Shown here piece after piece: positions 1 to 7,451 of a DNA stretch of 64,000 bases (position 1 is the stretch's first letter; every line of letters starts with the position of its first letter). A model generated the notes under the pieces. The model saw nothing but the letters and a program-made list of their open reading frames with translations. It searched no databases and was not told the origin of the DNA. Source of the stretch: DATJPR01 sp035506295 (GTDB taxonomy: Bacteria > Bacteroidota > Ignavibacteria > UBA10030 > UBA6906); NCBI GenBank assembly GCA_035506295.1, contig DATJPR010000146.1, positions 12,046 through 76,045 on the forward strand, read 5' to 3'. A program made the translations under genes and the position numbers.

Positions 1-99
1 TCCGGCGAGCCTGTGCTCGCCGGCGAGGCGGTAGATGAACGGGCGGAACCCTACGCCCTGAACGGCGCCGCGGACTTCAATGTGTACGCGTTTTGACAT
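1..99 (-). CDS. hypF: Carbamoyltransferase HypF, N-terminal fragment (runs off the window)
   Basis: Thirty-three codons are visible, from an ATG at 99 to the window edge. They contain GAVQGVGFRPFIYRLA, the signature of the acylphosphatase domain that begins HypF. HypF transfers a carbamoyl group from carbamoyl phosphate to the C-terminal cysteine of HypE, the first step in making the CN ligands of the [NiFe] active site. A free acylphosphatase shares this motif, but a position directly after hoxW in a hydrogenase cluster favours HypF. No good Shine-Dalgarno is seen. hypC, hypD and hypE would be expected beyond the left edge; that is inference. Confidence 0.85.
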   Translation of the reverse strand, partial: MSKRVHIEVRGAVQGVGFRPFIYRLAGEHRLAG

Positions 100-128
100 C
101 GGGGGAGATGGAGAATTTCGTGAGCCGA

Positions 129-160
129 ATCCTTGCGCGGTGATTGCGCAGAGTAAGGAT
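129..160 (-). other. Small hairpin in the hoxW-hypF gap
   Basis: The outer arms ATCCTT (129-134) and AAGGAT (155-160) enclose a GCGC/GCGC inner stem with a bulge on one side. No T-run follows in the direction of hoxW-hypF transcription, so this is not a convincing terminator. It could be an RNA-processing or stability element. The rest of the 90-bp gap shows nothing. Confidence 0.25.
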
Positions 161-189
161 TTTCTCAGAGAGTTGCCACGCCGACCCGG

Positions 190-636
190 TCAGGCTTCCT
201 GACGTTCATCCAGAATCCGCTTGACGAGCTTCACGGATTCGTCGATTGCCGTTTTGGTGGCGGGCGAAAGCCGTTCAGTGAAAGAGAAATCGAAGGCGGG
301 GATGGCGACGAGATAGACGGCTCGCGGGAGGGTTCCGTACAGCGATTTGCACAGCGCGAGGACCTGCGAAGGAGAGAAGAGATGAGAGTCGACGGGAGGA
401 ACCGGAGACGAGAGATCGAGCGTCGAGCAGACGACTTCCTCTGTTCCCGCGGCCGCATCAAGGAAAATCACCAGGTCCCGATGAGAGAGGGATTCTGCGA
501 TCTCAGGATGTATGTCGTGGGTGATGATGACATCCACGCCGGGGACGGTATCGCGCACTTGTTGCGCGGCGAGGACTCCGGCCGCATCGTCGGCGCGCAG
601 GGTATTGCCGTACCCGATCACCAGAGGGGGGTTCAT
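190..636 (-). CDS. hoxW: [NiFe]-hydrogenase maturation endopeptidase (HoxW/HyaD family)
   Basis: A 148-residue cytoplasmic endopeptidase of the family that removes the C-terminal tail of the hydrogenase large subunit after nickel insertion. The opening [13 protein letters not shown] is the family signature. D16, D60 and H85 sit where the nickel-sensing ligands (Glu/Asp, Asp, His) of HybD-type proteases lie. The start codon overlaps the end of hoxH by 4 bp, so the two are translationally coupled, and its substrate is almost certainly the adjacent HoxH, whose tail is intact. Length is normal for the family. Confidence 0.92.
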   Translation of the reverse strand: MNPPLVIGYGNTLRADDAAGVLAAQQVRDTVPGVDVIITHDIHPEIAESLSHRDLVIFLDAAAGTEEVVCSTLDLSSPVPPVDSHLFSPSQVLALCKSLYGTLPRAVYLVAIPAFDFSFTERLSPATKTAIDESVKLVKRILDERQEA

Positions 637-2060
637 CGCACCCGTTCATCCAGCACACGATCGGAAGCGTCCACCACCTGGACATGCAGCGGCATGCTGC
701 CGATGGCATGCGTGGAACAGGAGAGGCACGGGTCGAAGCAGCGGATTCCCGCCTCGATCCGGTTCAGCAGTCCTTCCGTGATCTTTGCGCCGTCAAGATA
801 CTGGATCGCCAGTTGTCTCACCGTCCGGTTCATGGCGAGGTTGTTTTGTGCCGTCGCGATCAACAAATCGACGTGCTGAAGAACGCCATCCTGGTTCACC
901 CAGTACTCGTGGAACAGCGTTCCCCGCGGCGCCTCGCTCGCTCCGACGCCGTGGTCGCGGTTGATCATCGCGCGTGATCGGACCTTCTTCCCGAGGATCG
1001 CAGGATCATGCAGGAGCTGCTCCACCTTCTCGACGGCGAACAAGAGCTCAATGAGCCGGGCGTAATGGTAGTAGAACGAATTGTTCACGACGCCTTCTTC
1101 ACCCGCAAGCGCCTTGAAGCGTTTGCGCTCTTCTTCCGCGAGGGGCGTCGGGATGTACGAGCAAATATTCACGCGCGCCAGCGGCCCGACCCGATACATA
1201 CCCTTGGGATAACCCATCGGCTTATAGTATGGGAATTTGAGGTACGACCATTGCTCCGTCGCCTCTCCGAAATGCTCACGGTAGTCCGCGGGGTCGATCT
1301 TGTCGTCAAGGATGTTTCCTCCGCTGTCGGTAATGCGAAGTGCTCCGTCGTAGTACTCGAGGGCGCCGTCTTTCGCCACAAGTCCCATGAACAGCGAGCG
1401 GAAATTGCCGAAGTTCGGGATGTCGCGCTCGAACGTCGAGTGGATTTCCTTGAGCTTCGCAAGAGCAAGGAGCGCGGTTTCTTTCGCTTCCGGGATCCAT
1501 GCAAGCAGTGTATCGCGTTTCGACTCCTCGAACGGCTCACGGACGCCGCCGGCGACCGCCCACGGCGTGTGGATCTTCCGGCTGCCGAGGATCTCGATGA
1601 TTTCCTGGCCGAATTTCCGCAGGCGGATGCCACGGCGGGCGAAGTCTTTGTCTTTTGCGATGAGGCCGAACACGTTGCGCTGCGCCGGGTCGCTGTCGAA
1701 CCCCAGCAGGAAGTCCGGCGAAGACAGGTGGAAGAAGCTCAGTGCGTGGGACTGGATCCATTGTGCGAGGGTAATCATGCGGCGGAGGAGTTCCGCCGTT
1801 TCGGGGATCCCCACCGCGAGAATGGCATCGCCGGCCTTCGCAGAGGTGATCAGGTGGCTCGTGGGACAGATCCCGCAAATCCTCGAGGTGATACCCGCCA
1901 TCTCCCACATCAGTCGGCCTTCACAGAACTTCTCGAAGCCGCGGAACTCATTGACGTGAAACCGCGCGTCCGCCACCGATCCGTCGTCATTCATCCGGAT
2001 GGTGATCTTCGCATGGCCTTCGATTCTCGTGACGGGCGCGATGGTGATAGTCTTCGACAT
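633..2060 (-). CDS. hoxH: NAD-reducing [NiFe]-hydrogenase large subunit HoxH
   Basis: Catalytic subunit (475 aa) holding the Ni-Fe(CN)2CO centre. The N-terminal nickel motif is RICGIC (residues 60-65) and the C-terminal motif is DPCLSC (443-448) followed by STH. Cleavage after H451 by the protease encoded next door would remove a 24-residue tail beginning AIGSMPL, the arrangement seen in group 3d (Hox) enzymes. With HoxY it forms the H2-handling half of the soluble complex; the diaphorase half is HoxFU(E). It lies 44 bp downstream of hoxY on the same strand. Both cysteine pairs are present, so an active enzyme is expected. Confidence 0.96.
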   Translation of the reverse strand: MSKTITIAPVTRIEGHAKITIRMNDDGSVADARFHVNEFRGFEKFCEGRLMWEMAGITSRICGICPTSHLITSAKAGDAILAVGIPETAELLRRMITLAQWIQSHALSFFHLSSPDFLLGFDSDPAQRNVFGLIAKDKDFARRGIRLRKFGQEIIEILGSRKIHTPWAVAGGVREPFEESKRDTLLAWIPEAKETALLALAKLKEIHSTFERDIPNFGNFRSLFMGLVAKDGALEYYDGALRITDSGGNILDDKIDPADYREHFGEATEQWSYLKFPYYKPMGYPKGMYRVGPLARVNICSYIPTPLAEEERKRFKALAGEEGVVNNSFYYHYARLIELLFAVEKVEQLLHDPAILGKKVRSRAMINRDHGVGASEAPRGTLFHEYWVNQDGVLQHVDLLIATAQNNLAMNRTVRQLAIQYLDGAKITEGLLNRIEAGIRCFDPCLSCSTHAIGSMPLHVQVVDASDRVLDERVR

Positions 2061-2104
2061 ACGATCCTCAGTGAGTATTCAGAGTCAACCCTGCTGTGCG
2101 CGGC

Positions 2105-2641
2105 TCATCCATACCGGAGATACACCGACGAGAAGGCGGGCATGCGTCCTTCCAGAAGTTCTTTGATCGCGAACCAGATGGTGTCCGCCGTCGGAGGACA
2201 CCCGTGGATGTACGCATCGACGGTGATGATTTCGTGAAGCGGGTGCGCCGTGGCCATCAGCTCCGCGATCGTCGGATAGTCCCGGGGCACCTGCGGCGTC
2301 ACATCGGCAAGCTCGACATAGGCCCGGTTGAGCACGGCCTCCCGGTCGTGCGCGTTGCGGAGCGCGGTCACGTTCCCCGAGACCGCACAATCGCCAAAGG
2401 AGACCACGAACCGGGAGTTCCGGCGGATCAGCTTCGCTTCTTCTTCGTTTTCATTGTTCGTCACCGCGCCTTCGACCAGCGTCACGTCGACATCGCGCGG
2501 AAACTCTTTGATGTCCGCAAGCGGAGAATGGACCAGCTCGATCTTGTCGGCGAGCTCGATCAGGCGCTCGTCCATGTCAAGGAACGACATGTGGCACCCC
2601 GAACATCCTCCCAGCCAGACGGTGGCAACTCGTGGTTTCAT
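2105..2641 (-). CDS. hoxY: NAD-reducing hydrogenase small subunit HoxY
   Basis: A 178-residue small subunit carrying the proximal [4Fe-4S] cluster that passes electrons from HoxH to the diaphorase. Visible cluster motifs are [10 protein letters not shown] near the N-terminus, GDCAVSG in the middle and HGCPPTAD near the C-terminus, which together supply four cysteines. There is no Tat signal, which fits a cytoplasmic group 3 enzyme. It starts 13 bp after hoxU and precedes hoxH. Length is typical for the soluble short-form small subunits. Confidence 0.95.
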   Translation of the reverse strand: MKPRVATVWLGGCSGCHMSFLDMDERLIELADKIELVHSPLADIKEFPRDVDVTLVEGAVTNNENEEEAKLIRRNSRFVVSFGDCAVSGNVTALRNAHDREAVLNRAYVELADVTPQVPRDYPTIAELMATAHPLHEIITVDAYIHGCPPTADTIWFAIKELLEGRMPAFSSVYLRYG

Positions 2642-2654
2642 CGGCCCGAGGCTC

Positions 2655-3386
2655 CTATTCCTCTTCGTGGATGTTGACCCACTCGCGTTTGAGACGAGCG
2701 GTGACGATGTATTTCAGGAAATCGGTCTTCTTCTCCATCTCGGCCACGTTTTCCCCCTTGGCCACGAGAGCACCCGTCGGACAGACGAGCACGCACTTTC
2801 CGCAGGAGGTGCAGGATTCAGACTCACCCCACGGCTGGTTCAGATCGGCGATAATCGTGCAGGAGATGCCGCGGTTCGCGATATCCCAGACATGAGCGCC
2901 TTCCACCTCGTGGCACACGCGGACGCAGCGGTTGCAGAGGACGCAGCGGTTCCGGTCGATGATAAAATCCTGGTGCGTCGCATCGACCGTCTTCCGCGGA
3001 TACAGATACGGGAAGCGTGTATGCGTGAGGCCGACTTCGTAAGCGAGATTCTGGAGTTCACAGTGATTGTTGACGATACAGACGGCGCACTGATGGTTTC
3101 CCTCGGATGCGAGGAGCTCGATGATCGTCCGGCGGTGGCGCTTCAGGCGGTCGGTGTTGGTGCGTATGACCATCCCTTCCTGCGGCCGTGTGGTGCAGGC
3201 GGGGAACAGTTTCGACGAGCCTTCAATCTCCACAAGGCAGAGCCTGCAGGCGCCGGTATCGGTGAGACCGTCAAGATGGCAAAGCGTCGGTATCCGGATC
3301 CCATGCTGGGTCGCGATCTCGAGAATGGACTCGTCATCGTTTCCGCTGACCTGCTCGCCATCAATTGTGAGTGTAAGGATAGCCAT
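2655..3386 (-). CDS. hoxU: Bidirectional hydrogenase diaphorase subunit HoxU
   Basis: A 243-residue iron-sulfur subunit related to the N-terminus of NuoG. An N-terminal [2Fe-2S] ferredoxin fold has [15 protein letters not shown] plus a further Cys. Next comes the His/Cys motif [12 protein letters not shown], then two bacterial ferredoxin motifs, [11 protein letters not shown] and [11 protein letters not shown]. It relays electrons between HoxF and HoxY. I start it at the ATG at 3386 because AGGAA lies just upstream and the sequence [10 protein letters not shown] opens the fold directly; the reading frame stays open further upstream but that overlaps hoxF. The gap to hoxF is 11 bp. Confidence 0.94.
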   Translation of the reverse strand: MAILTLTIDGEQVSGNDDESILEIATQHGIRIPTLCHLDGLTDTGACRLCLVEIEGSSKLFPACTTRPQEGMVIRTNTDRLKRHRRTIIELLASEGNHQCAVCIVNNHCELQNLAYEVGLTHTRFPYLYPRKTVDATHQDFIIDRNRCVLCNRCVRVCHEVEGAHVWDIANRGISCTIIADLNQPWGESESCTSCGKCVLVCPTGALVAKGENVAEMEKKTDFLKYIVTARLKREWVNIHEEE

Positions 3387-3397
3387 GATCGTTCCTG

Positions 3398-5047
3398 TTA
3401 TGCGTGCTGAGGTCCGGATCCGTTGCCGGAAGGCACAAAGCCCTCCGCGGGGATGAGGAGCTTTTCGTATTCGTGGCGGAAGAATCGCAGCGTGGAAAGT
3501 ACCGGGTTGGGCGCCGACTGACCCAGACCGCACAGGCTGGTCTCCTTCACCATCATGCAGAGCTCTTCCAGGAGGTCGAGGTCGGCCTTCGTCCCTTTCC
3601 CCATGCTGATCTTGTCCAGAAGCTTGTAGATGTGCACGGTGCCGACCCTGCAAGGAATGCACTTTCCGCACGATTCATCCATGCAGAAATCCATGAAGTA
3701 CTTCGCAACGTCGACCATCCCCGACGTCGAGTCCATGACGATCAGCCCGCCGCTTCCCATGATGGAACCGACGGTCGCCAGTGATTCGTAGTCCACGGGA
3801 AGATCGAGGTGCTCCTTCGGGATGCAGCCGCCTGAAGGGCCGCCGGTCTGCGCCGCCTTGAACTCCGTGCCTTCCGGCGTCCCCCCGCCGATATCGAAAA
3901 TGATCGTCCGCAACGGGATGCCCATCGGCACTTCAATCAGTCCCGTGTTCCGGATATTGCCGGCGAGCGCAAACACCTTCGTGCCCGTGCTCTTCGGCGT
4001 CCCGATGGACGCAAACCATCCGCTCCCCTGCCGGATGATCGGAGACACATTCGCGTAGGTCTCAACGTTGTTGATCAGCGTCGGCATTCCCCAGAGGCCT
4101 CGTTCCGACGGATACGGCGGACGGGGACGGGGACGGCCGCGCTTGCCTTCGATCGACCGGAGCAATGCAGTTTCTTCTCCGCACACGAACGCCCCGGCGC
4201 CGATCCGGAGGTCGATCCTGAAGTTGAAGGTCGAGTCGAAGATCCTGTTGCCCAGGAGCCCGAGGCGCTCCGCGTGTTTGATCGCCAGGCGGAGTCTCTC
4301 GATCGCCAGCGGATATTCCGCGCGGACATAAATGAACCCCTGGCTCGCCCCGATGGCGTAACCGGCAATTGCCATCCCTTCGAGGATCCGGTGCGGATCT
4401 CCTTCCAGCACCGAACGATCCATGAACGCGCCGGGATCACCCTCATCCGCGTTGCAGACGACGTACTTCTGGTCGGCTTTAGCCTTGCGCACGATCCCCC
4501 ACTTCAGGCCGGTCGGATACCCTGCTCCGCCGCGCCCGCGCAATCCACTCTTCCGGATCTCCTCGATCACATCAGGGGGTTGCATCTCCGACACGACCTT
4601 GGCGAGCGCTTCGTACCCGTCTGCCGCGATGTACTCCTCGATGCTCTCCGCGTTGATGCGTCCGCAATTCTCCAGAACCACTTTGCGCTGGGAAGCGAAG
4701 AACGGAGCGTTGTTGTCGAGGAGATGGTCGCTGACCTTGTTCCCCTTGACGATGTGGTCCTCGACAATTTTTCTGCCCGTGGCCTCGTCGACACGCTCGT
4801 ACACGCTGCCGTCGGACGACACTTTCACGAGAGGTCCTTCACCGCACAACCCCATGCACCCTGTCCCGAGAACTTCGATTTCTTTGTCCAGACCCTGTTC
4901 AACGAGCGCCTTTTTGATCGAATCGCGGGCCGCATAACTGCCGCAGGACACACACCCGGCGGCGGCGCAATACAAAATGCGGTCGCGAAATTTCTTCTGG
5001 CGTTCACGTTCGGTCTCAGCGAGCTCACGCAGATCTTCGACAGTCAT
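3398..5047 (-). CDS. hoxF: Bidirectional hydrogenase diaphorase subunit HoxF
   Basis: A 549-residue flavoprotein that oxidises or reduces NAD(H). Domains in order: an N-terminal thioredoxin-like [2Fe-2S] domain with Cys pairs in CAAAGCVSC and GTGCMGLCG; the NuoF core with the NADH/FMN motifs [16 protein letters not shown] and [16 protein letters not shown]; and a C-terminal [4Fe-4S] motif [12 protein letters not shown]. The start is the ATG at 5047, whose bases overlap the hoxE stop in an ATGA junction; an in-frame ATG ten codons earlier is possible. Central member of the hoxEFUYH operon. Confidence 0.95.
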   Translation of the reverse strand: MTVEDLRELAETERERQKKFRDRILYCAAAGCVSCGSYAARDSIKKALVEQGLDKEIEVLGTGCMGLCGEGPLVKVSSDGSVYERVDEATGRKIVEDHIVKGNKVSDHLLDNNAPFFASQRKVVLENCGRINAESIEEYIAADGYEALAKVVSEMQPPDVIEEIRKSGLRGRGGAGYPTGLKWGIVRKAKADQKYVVCNADEGDPGAFMDRSVLEGDPHRILEGMAIAGYAIGASQGFIYVRAEYPLAIERLRLAIKHAERLGLLGNRIFDSTFNFRIDLRIGAGAFVCGEETALLRSIEGKRGRPRPRPPYPSERGLWGMPTLINNVETYANVSPIIRQGSGWFASIGTPKSTGTKVFALAGNIRNTGLIEVPMGIPLRTIIFDIGGGTPEGTEFKAAQTGGPSGGCIPKEHLDLPVDYESLATVGSIMGSGGLIVMDSTSGMVDVAKYFMDFCMDESCGKCIPCRVGTVHIYKLLDKISMGKGTKADLDLLEELCMMVKETSLCGLGQSAPNPVLSTLRFFRHEYEKLLIPAEGFVPSGNGSGPQHA

Positions 5048-5610
5048 GCTGCCACCTCCGCCGGCTGTTCCTGCCATTTCTTGATCCGGTCGACTGCGCT
5101 CTCCGGGGTCAGTTTCCCTGCGACGTGGTCGTCAACGACGGCGACAGGCGCAAGGCCGCACGAGCCAACACACCGGGCCGAAACCAGCGACACTTTGTTG
5201 TCGGTCGTGGTCTCGCCGAACTTGCACTGGCAATGATGTTCAACCGCCTTCTGAATCGCCGCCGCACCCTTGACATAGCATGCCGTTCCCATGCACAACA
5301 CGAAGGTGTGTTCGCCCTTGGGCTTCAGGGTGAAGAAATGATAGAAGGTCGCAACACCGTAGACGCGGCTCAACGGGAGTTTCAATGCACGGGCGATATA
5401 AATGAGCAGTTCGTCCTCGAGGAAACCGAAGATCCCCTGCGCGGCGTGAAGAACTTCGATCAGCGCGTCGCCGCTGTTATGGTGCTTCGTGATGGCGCGG
5501 TCGAGCAGCTTGTACCGATTGTCGCCGCGTGGTTGCTCGGAAGGTGTTTTCAATGGAGTTCGTTGATGATGTATGATCCGGGACGGGCAATTGACGCCGA
5601 AAAAACTCAA
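5044..5610 (-). CDS. hoxE: Bidirectional hydrogenase subunit HoxE (NuoE-like)
   Basis: A thioredoxin-fold [2Fe-2S] subunit like NuoE. Its cysteines are in CMGTAC and [12 protein letters not shown], and [12 protein letters not shown] is the usual family stretch. It is the first hox structural gene and connects to HoxF by a 4-bp overlap. The start is uncertain: no ATG is in frame, and the candidates are TTG at 5610 (188 aa, used here) and TTG at 5553. The longer form carries an N-terminal stretch with no family resemblance, so the downstream TTG may be correct. Presence of HoxE distinguishes the five-subunit (cyanobacterial-like) Hox type from four-subunit forms. Confidence 0.9.
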   Translation of the reverse strand: MSFFGVNCPSRIIHHQRTPLKTPSEQPRGDNRYKLLDRAITKHHNSGDALIEVLHAAQGIFGFLEDELLIYIARALKLPLSRVYGVATFYHFFTLKPKGEHTFVLCMGTACYVKGAAAIQKAVEHHCQCKFGETTTDNKVSLVSARCVGSCGLAPVAVVDDHVAGKLTPESAVDRIKKWQEQPAEVAA

Positions 5611-5819
5611 CAGCCCATCAACAGTGCAATTGGCATGCCATCGAAAATCTCAGTTTCCGGCGTTGTTCACCTATGCAGAATCATGCTCGAACGGTTCCTT
5701 TTCACAAATGGGAATTCTCGCGCGTAGCAAAACTCATCAACAACGATCTTCTTGAGATGCAGAAGGAGAGCTTTGAGACGTGGAAGTGAGAATGGAAGTG
5801 GAGAATCCGATGGAGGTCG
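5611..5819. other. hypB-hoxE intergenic region
   Basis: A 209-bp gap, long enough to hold a separate hox promoter, but I find no convincing -35/-10 pair on the minus strand. It contains a 10-bp palindrome TGGCATGCCA (5631-5640) close to the hoxE start and, at 5771-5790, a short copy of a low-complexity element (CTTTGAGAC..GTGG..GTGAG) that recurs elsewhere in the window. No open frame worth calling is present. Confidence 0.4.
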
Positions 5820-6485
5820 TCAGCGGGCCGGCTTCGTCTTCATCGCCTGGTCGAACAGCCACTGCGCCCACGCATCCATTCCCTGGTTTGTAAGCGCGGA
5901 TGTCTCAAAGACGACAAGATGAGGATTGATCGAAAAGGCATTCTTGCGGAGGACGTCGGGACGCGCGTTGATGTATGGAACAAGGTCGATCTTGTTGATG
6001 AGGAGAACCGCGGCGTTGCGAAACATTGCCGGATACTTCAACGGCTTGTCGTCTCCTTCCGTCGTGCTTGCAACAACCACCTTCACGTTTTCGCCAAGGT
6101 CGTAGTTCGCGGGACAGACGAGGTTCCCGACGTTCTCGATCACCAGAAGGTCGAGCTCGGCGAGCTTGATCGACTGCAAGGCCTCATGGACAAGGTTCGC
6201 CTCGAGGTGGCAGCCGCCCCGGGTGACAATCTGAACCGCCGGGATCCCGGAACGTTCGATGCGGCGCGCATCGATGTCCGTCTGCACGTCTCCCTCGATA
6301 ACGGCGAGTCGCGTCTTCCCCTTCAGCAGATCGATCGTCTTTTCCAGGATGGTGGTTTTTCCCGCACCCGGCGAACTCACCATGTTGATGACATAGACGC
6401 CGTGGTCGGTGAAGAGCGTCCGGTTGCGGAGGGCGACCTCATCATTCTTCTCAAGGACCTTGCGCTCGATGGTGACGACACTCAT
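5820..6485 (-). CDS. hypB: Hydrogenase nickel incorporation GTPase HypB
   Basis: A 221-residue G3E-family GTPase that works with HypA to load nickel into the large subunit. The P-loop is SSPGAGKTT (38-45), and NKIDLVPY is the guanine-specificity motif. C92-H93 and C124 match the metal site in the G domain. It lacks the N-terminal CxxCGC high-affinity nickel motif of the E. coli protein and has no histidine-rich tail, so nickel storage is not expected. hypA overlaps its start by 4 bp. The operon continues to hox after a 209-bp gap. Confidence 0.95.
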   Translation of the reverse strand: MSVVTIERKVLEKNDEVALRNRTLFTDHGVYVINMVSSPGAGKTTILEKTIDLLKGKTRLAVIEGDVQTDIDARRIERSGIPAVQIVTRGGCHLEANLVHEALQSIKLAELDLLVIENVGNLVCPANYDLGENVKVVVASTTEGDDKPLKYPAMFRNAAVLLINKIDLVPYINARPDVLRKNAFSINPHLVVFETSALTNQGMDAWAQWLFDQAMKTKPAR

Positions 6486-6844
6486 CGCACACCTTTCTCT
6501 GCATCATCCACTTCGACTTCCACAACGCGCATCTCGGTGCCGCCGGTGATCTCTGCGTCCATGCTCCCGCACGACGCACAAAGGAGCGTTCCGTCTTCCG
6601 GGCTCGAAATCGCCCCGCAGGTCCGGCAGCGGATGGTGAACGGGACATTCTCGATGACCAGCGTGGCTGCGGGAAACGGAGACTCGCTGGCGACAGCCTC
6701 GAAACAGAACTTCAAGGAATCCGGGACAATTCCCGCCTGCGCGCCGATCGACACTTTGACGCTGCGGACGAACGGTCGCTCCCCTTCGGGGACGTACCGC
6801 CCGACGATGGACAGAATGTTTTCCGCGATGGAGAGCTCATGCAC
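6482..6844 (-). CDS. hypA: Hydrogenase nickel chaperone HypA
   Basis: With a GTG start at 6844 the protein begins M-HELSIAENI and is 120 aa, exactly the family form. His2 is the conserved nickel ligand, and C73, C76, C89 and C92 form the zinc site. A longer in-frame ATG exists upstream but would bury His2 internally, so GTG is preferred; a GAGCAGG stretch precedes it. It delivers nickel to HypB and the large subunit. It lies 8 bp after a small secreted-protein gene and overlaps hypB by 4 bp. Confidence 0.93.
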   Translation of the reverse strand: MHELSIAENILSIVGRYVPEGERPFVRSVKVSIGAQAGIVPDSLKFCFEAVASESPFPAATLVIENVPFTIRCRTCGAISSPEDGTLLCASCGSMDAEITGGTEMRVVEVEVDDAEKGVR

Positions 6845-6852
6845 GGCCCTGC

Positions 6853-7329
6853 TCACTGCTCCTTCTGCTTGGTCCCGTCTTCCTGCCAATCGATGCCGTA
6901 CCACAGAACATACCCGTCGCCGCCGCTGTCTTCGTCAAGGCTGACATAGGTATCGCCCGCCAGCCATTGCCAGAAACGGGGTTCGGATTCCTTCACTTCG
7001 CCGAAGCGGGACGTCAGGTACGTATGGAGAGCGACCGTGTTTTTCTCACCTCTCGTCATAATGATGATCCCGGAAAAGAGGCCGTTGTTGAATTCAAACT
7101 CACAGTCCTCAAGTTTCGCCTCCCCGAGATGATCGACCGGCACTTTCACCTGGTCGGCGCGCTCGTCGAGCTCGGAGGACTGGAAGGCCTCGACCCGCTG
7201 GATGCGATCATACGGCGTCCCCCAGGTGAACCCGGGAAATCCGGGACCGGACTGCGCCGCGGTGGTCGCCGTCAACCCGATCGCCAGAAAGAAGGGTTGA
7301 ACGATCAGCAATGAGCAGTGAAACCTCAT
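6853..7329 (-). CDS. Small secreted protein of unknown function upstream of hypA
   Basis: About 158 aa from the ATG at 7329 (a further ATG lies at 7341). The N-terminus MRFHCSLLIVQPFF leads into a hydrophobic stretch and TTAAQS, which reads as a signal peptide with an Ala-X-Ala-like cleavage site. The mature part has FTWGTPYDRIQ, a pattern seen in small periplasmic proteins that sense or bind unknown ligands, and a charged C-terminal tail. I do not recognise a family with certainty. It is probably co-transcribed with hypA (8-bp gap), but a hydrogenase role is only inferred from position. Confidence 0.65.
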   Translation of the reverse strand: MRFHCSLLIVQPFFLAIGLTATTAAQSGPGFPGFTWGTPYDRIQRVEAFQSSELDERADQVKVPVDHLGEAKLEDCEFEFNNGLFSGIIIMTRGEKNTVALHTYLTSRFGEVKESEPRFWQWLAGDTYVSLDEDSGGDGYVLWYGIDWQEDGTKQKEQ

Positions 7330-7393
7330 GGCCGAAGCCACTCCTCCAACGAATGCAAGCGTTACGGATCATGGTAGCGAACCCATCCCTGAA

Positions 7394-7422
7394 TTGCAAT
7401 TGGGCCGGAGCATCTCTATTAT
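7394..7422 (+). promoter_or_regulatory. Predicted promoter of glnD
   Basis: TTGCAA (7394-7399), a 17-bp spacer, then TATTAT (7417-7422). The predicted transcript would start about 23 bases before the glnD ATG. No clear Shine-Dalgarno is visible. The reverse strand carries TATAAT at 7418-7423, a possible overlapping -10 for the divergent hyp operon, but without a good -35. Confidence 0.6.
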
Positions 7423-7451
7423 AGAAGATCAGAGAATCTCTCTCGTCCTTC

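Noticed and set aside
1008..2237. A 409-codon open frame opposite hoxH
   Set aside because: Shadow of hoxH, which carries complete nickel-binding motifs.
5611..5819. Rex or FNR operator before hox
   Set aside because: A single TTGTGAA half-site is present without its partner, and no TTGA-type palindrome; only a short TGGCATGCCA palindrome is seen.
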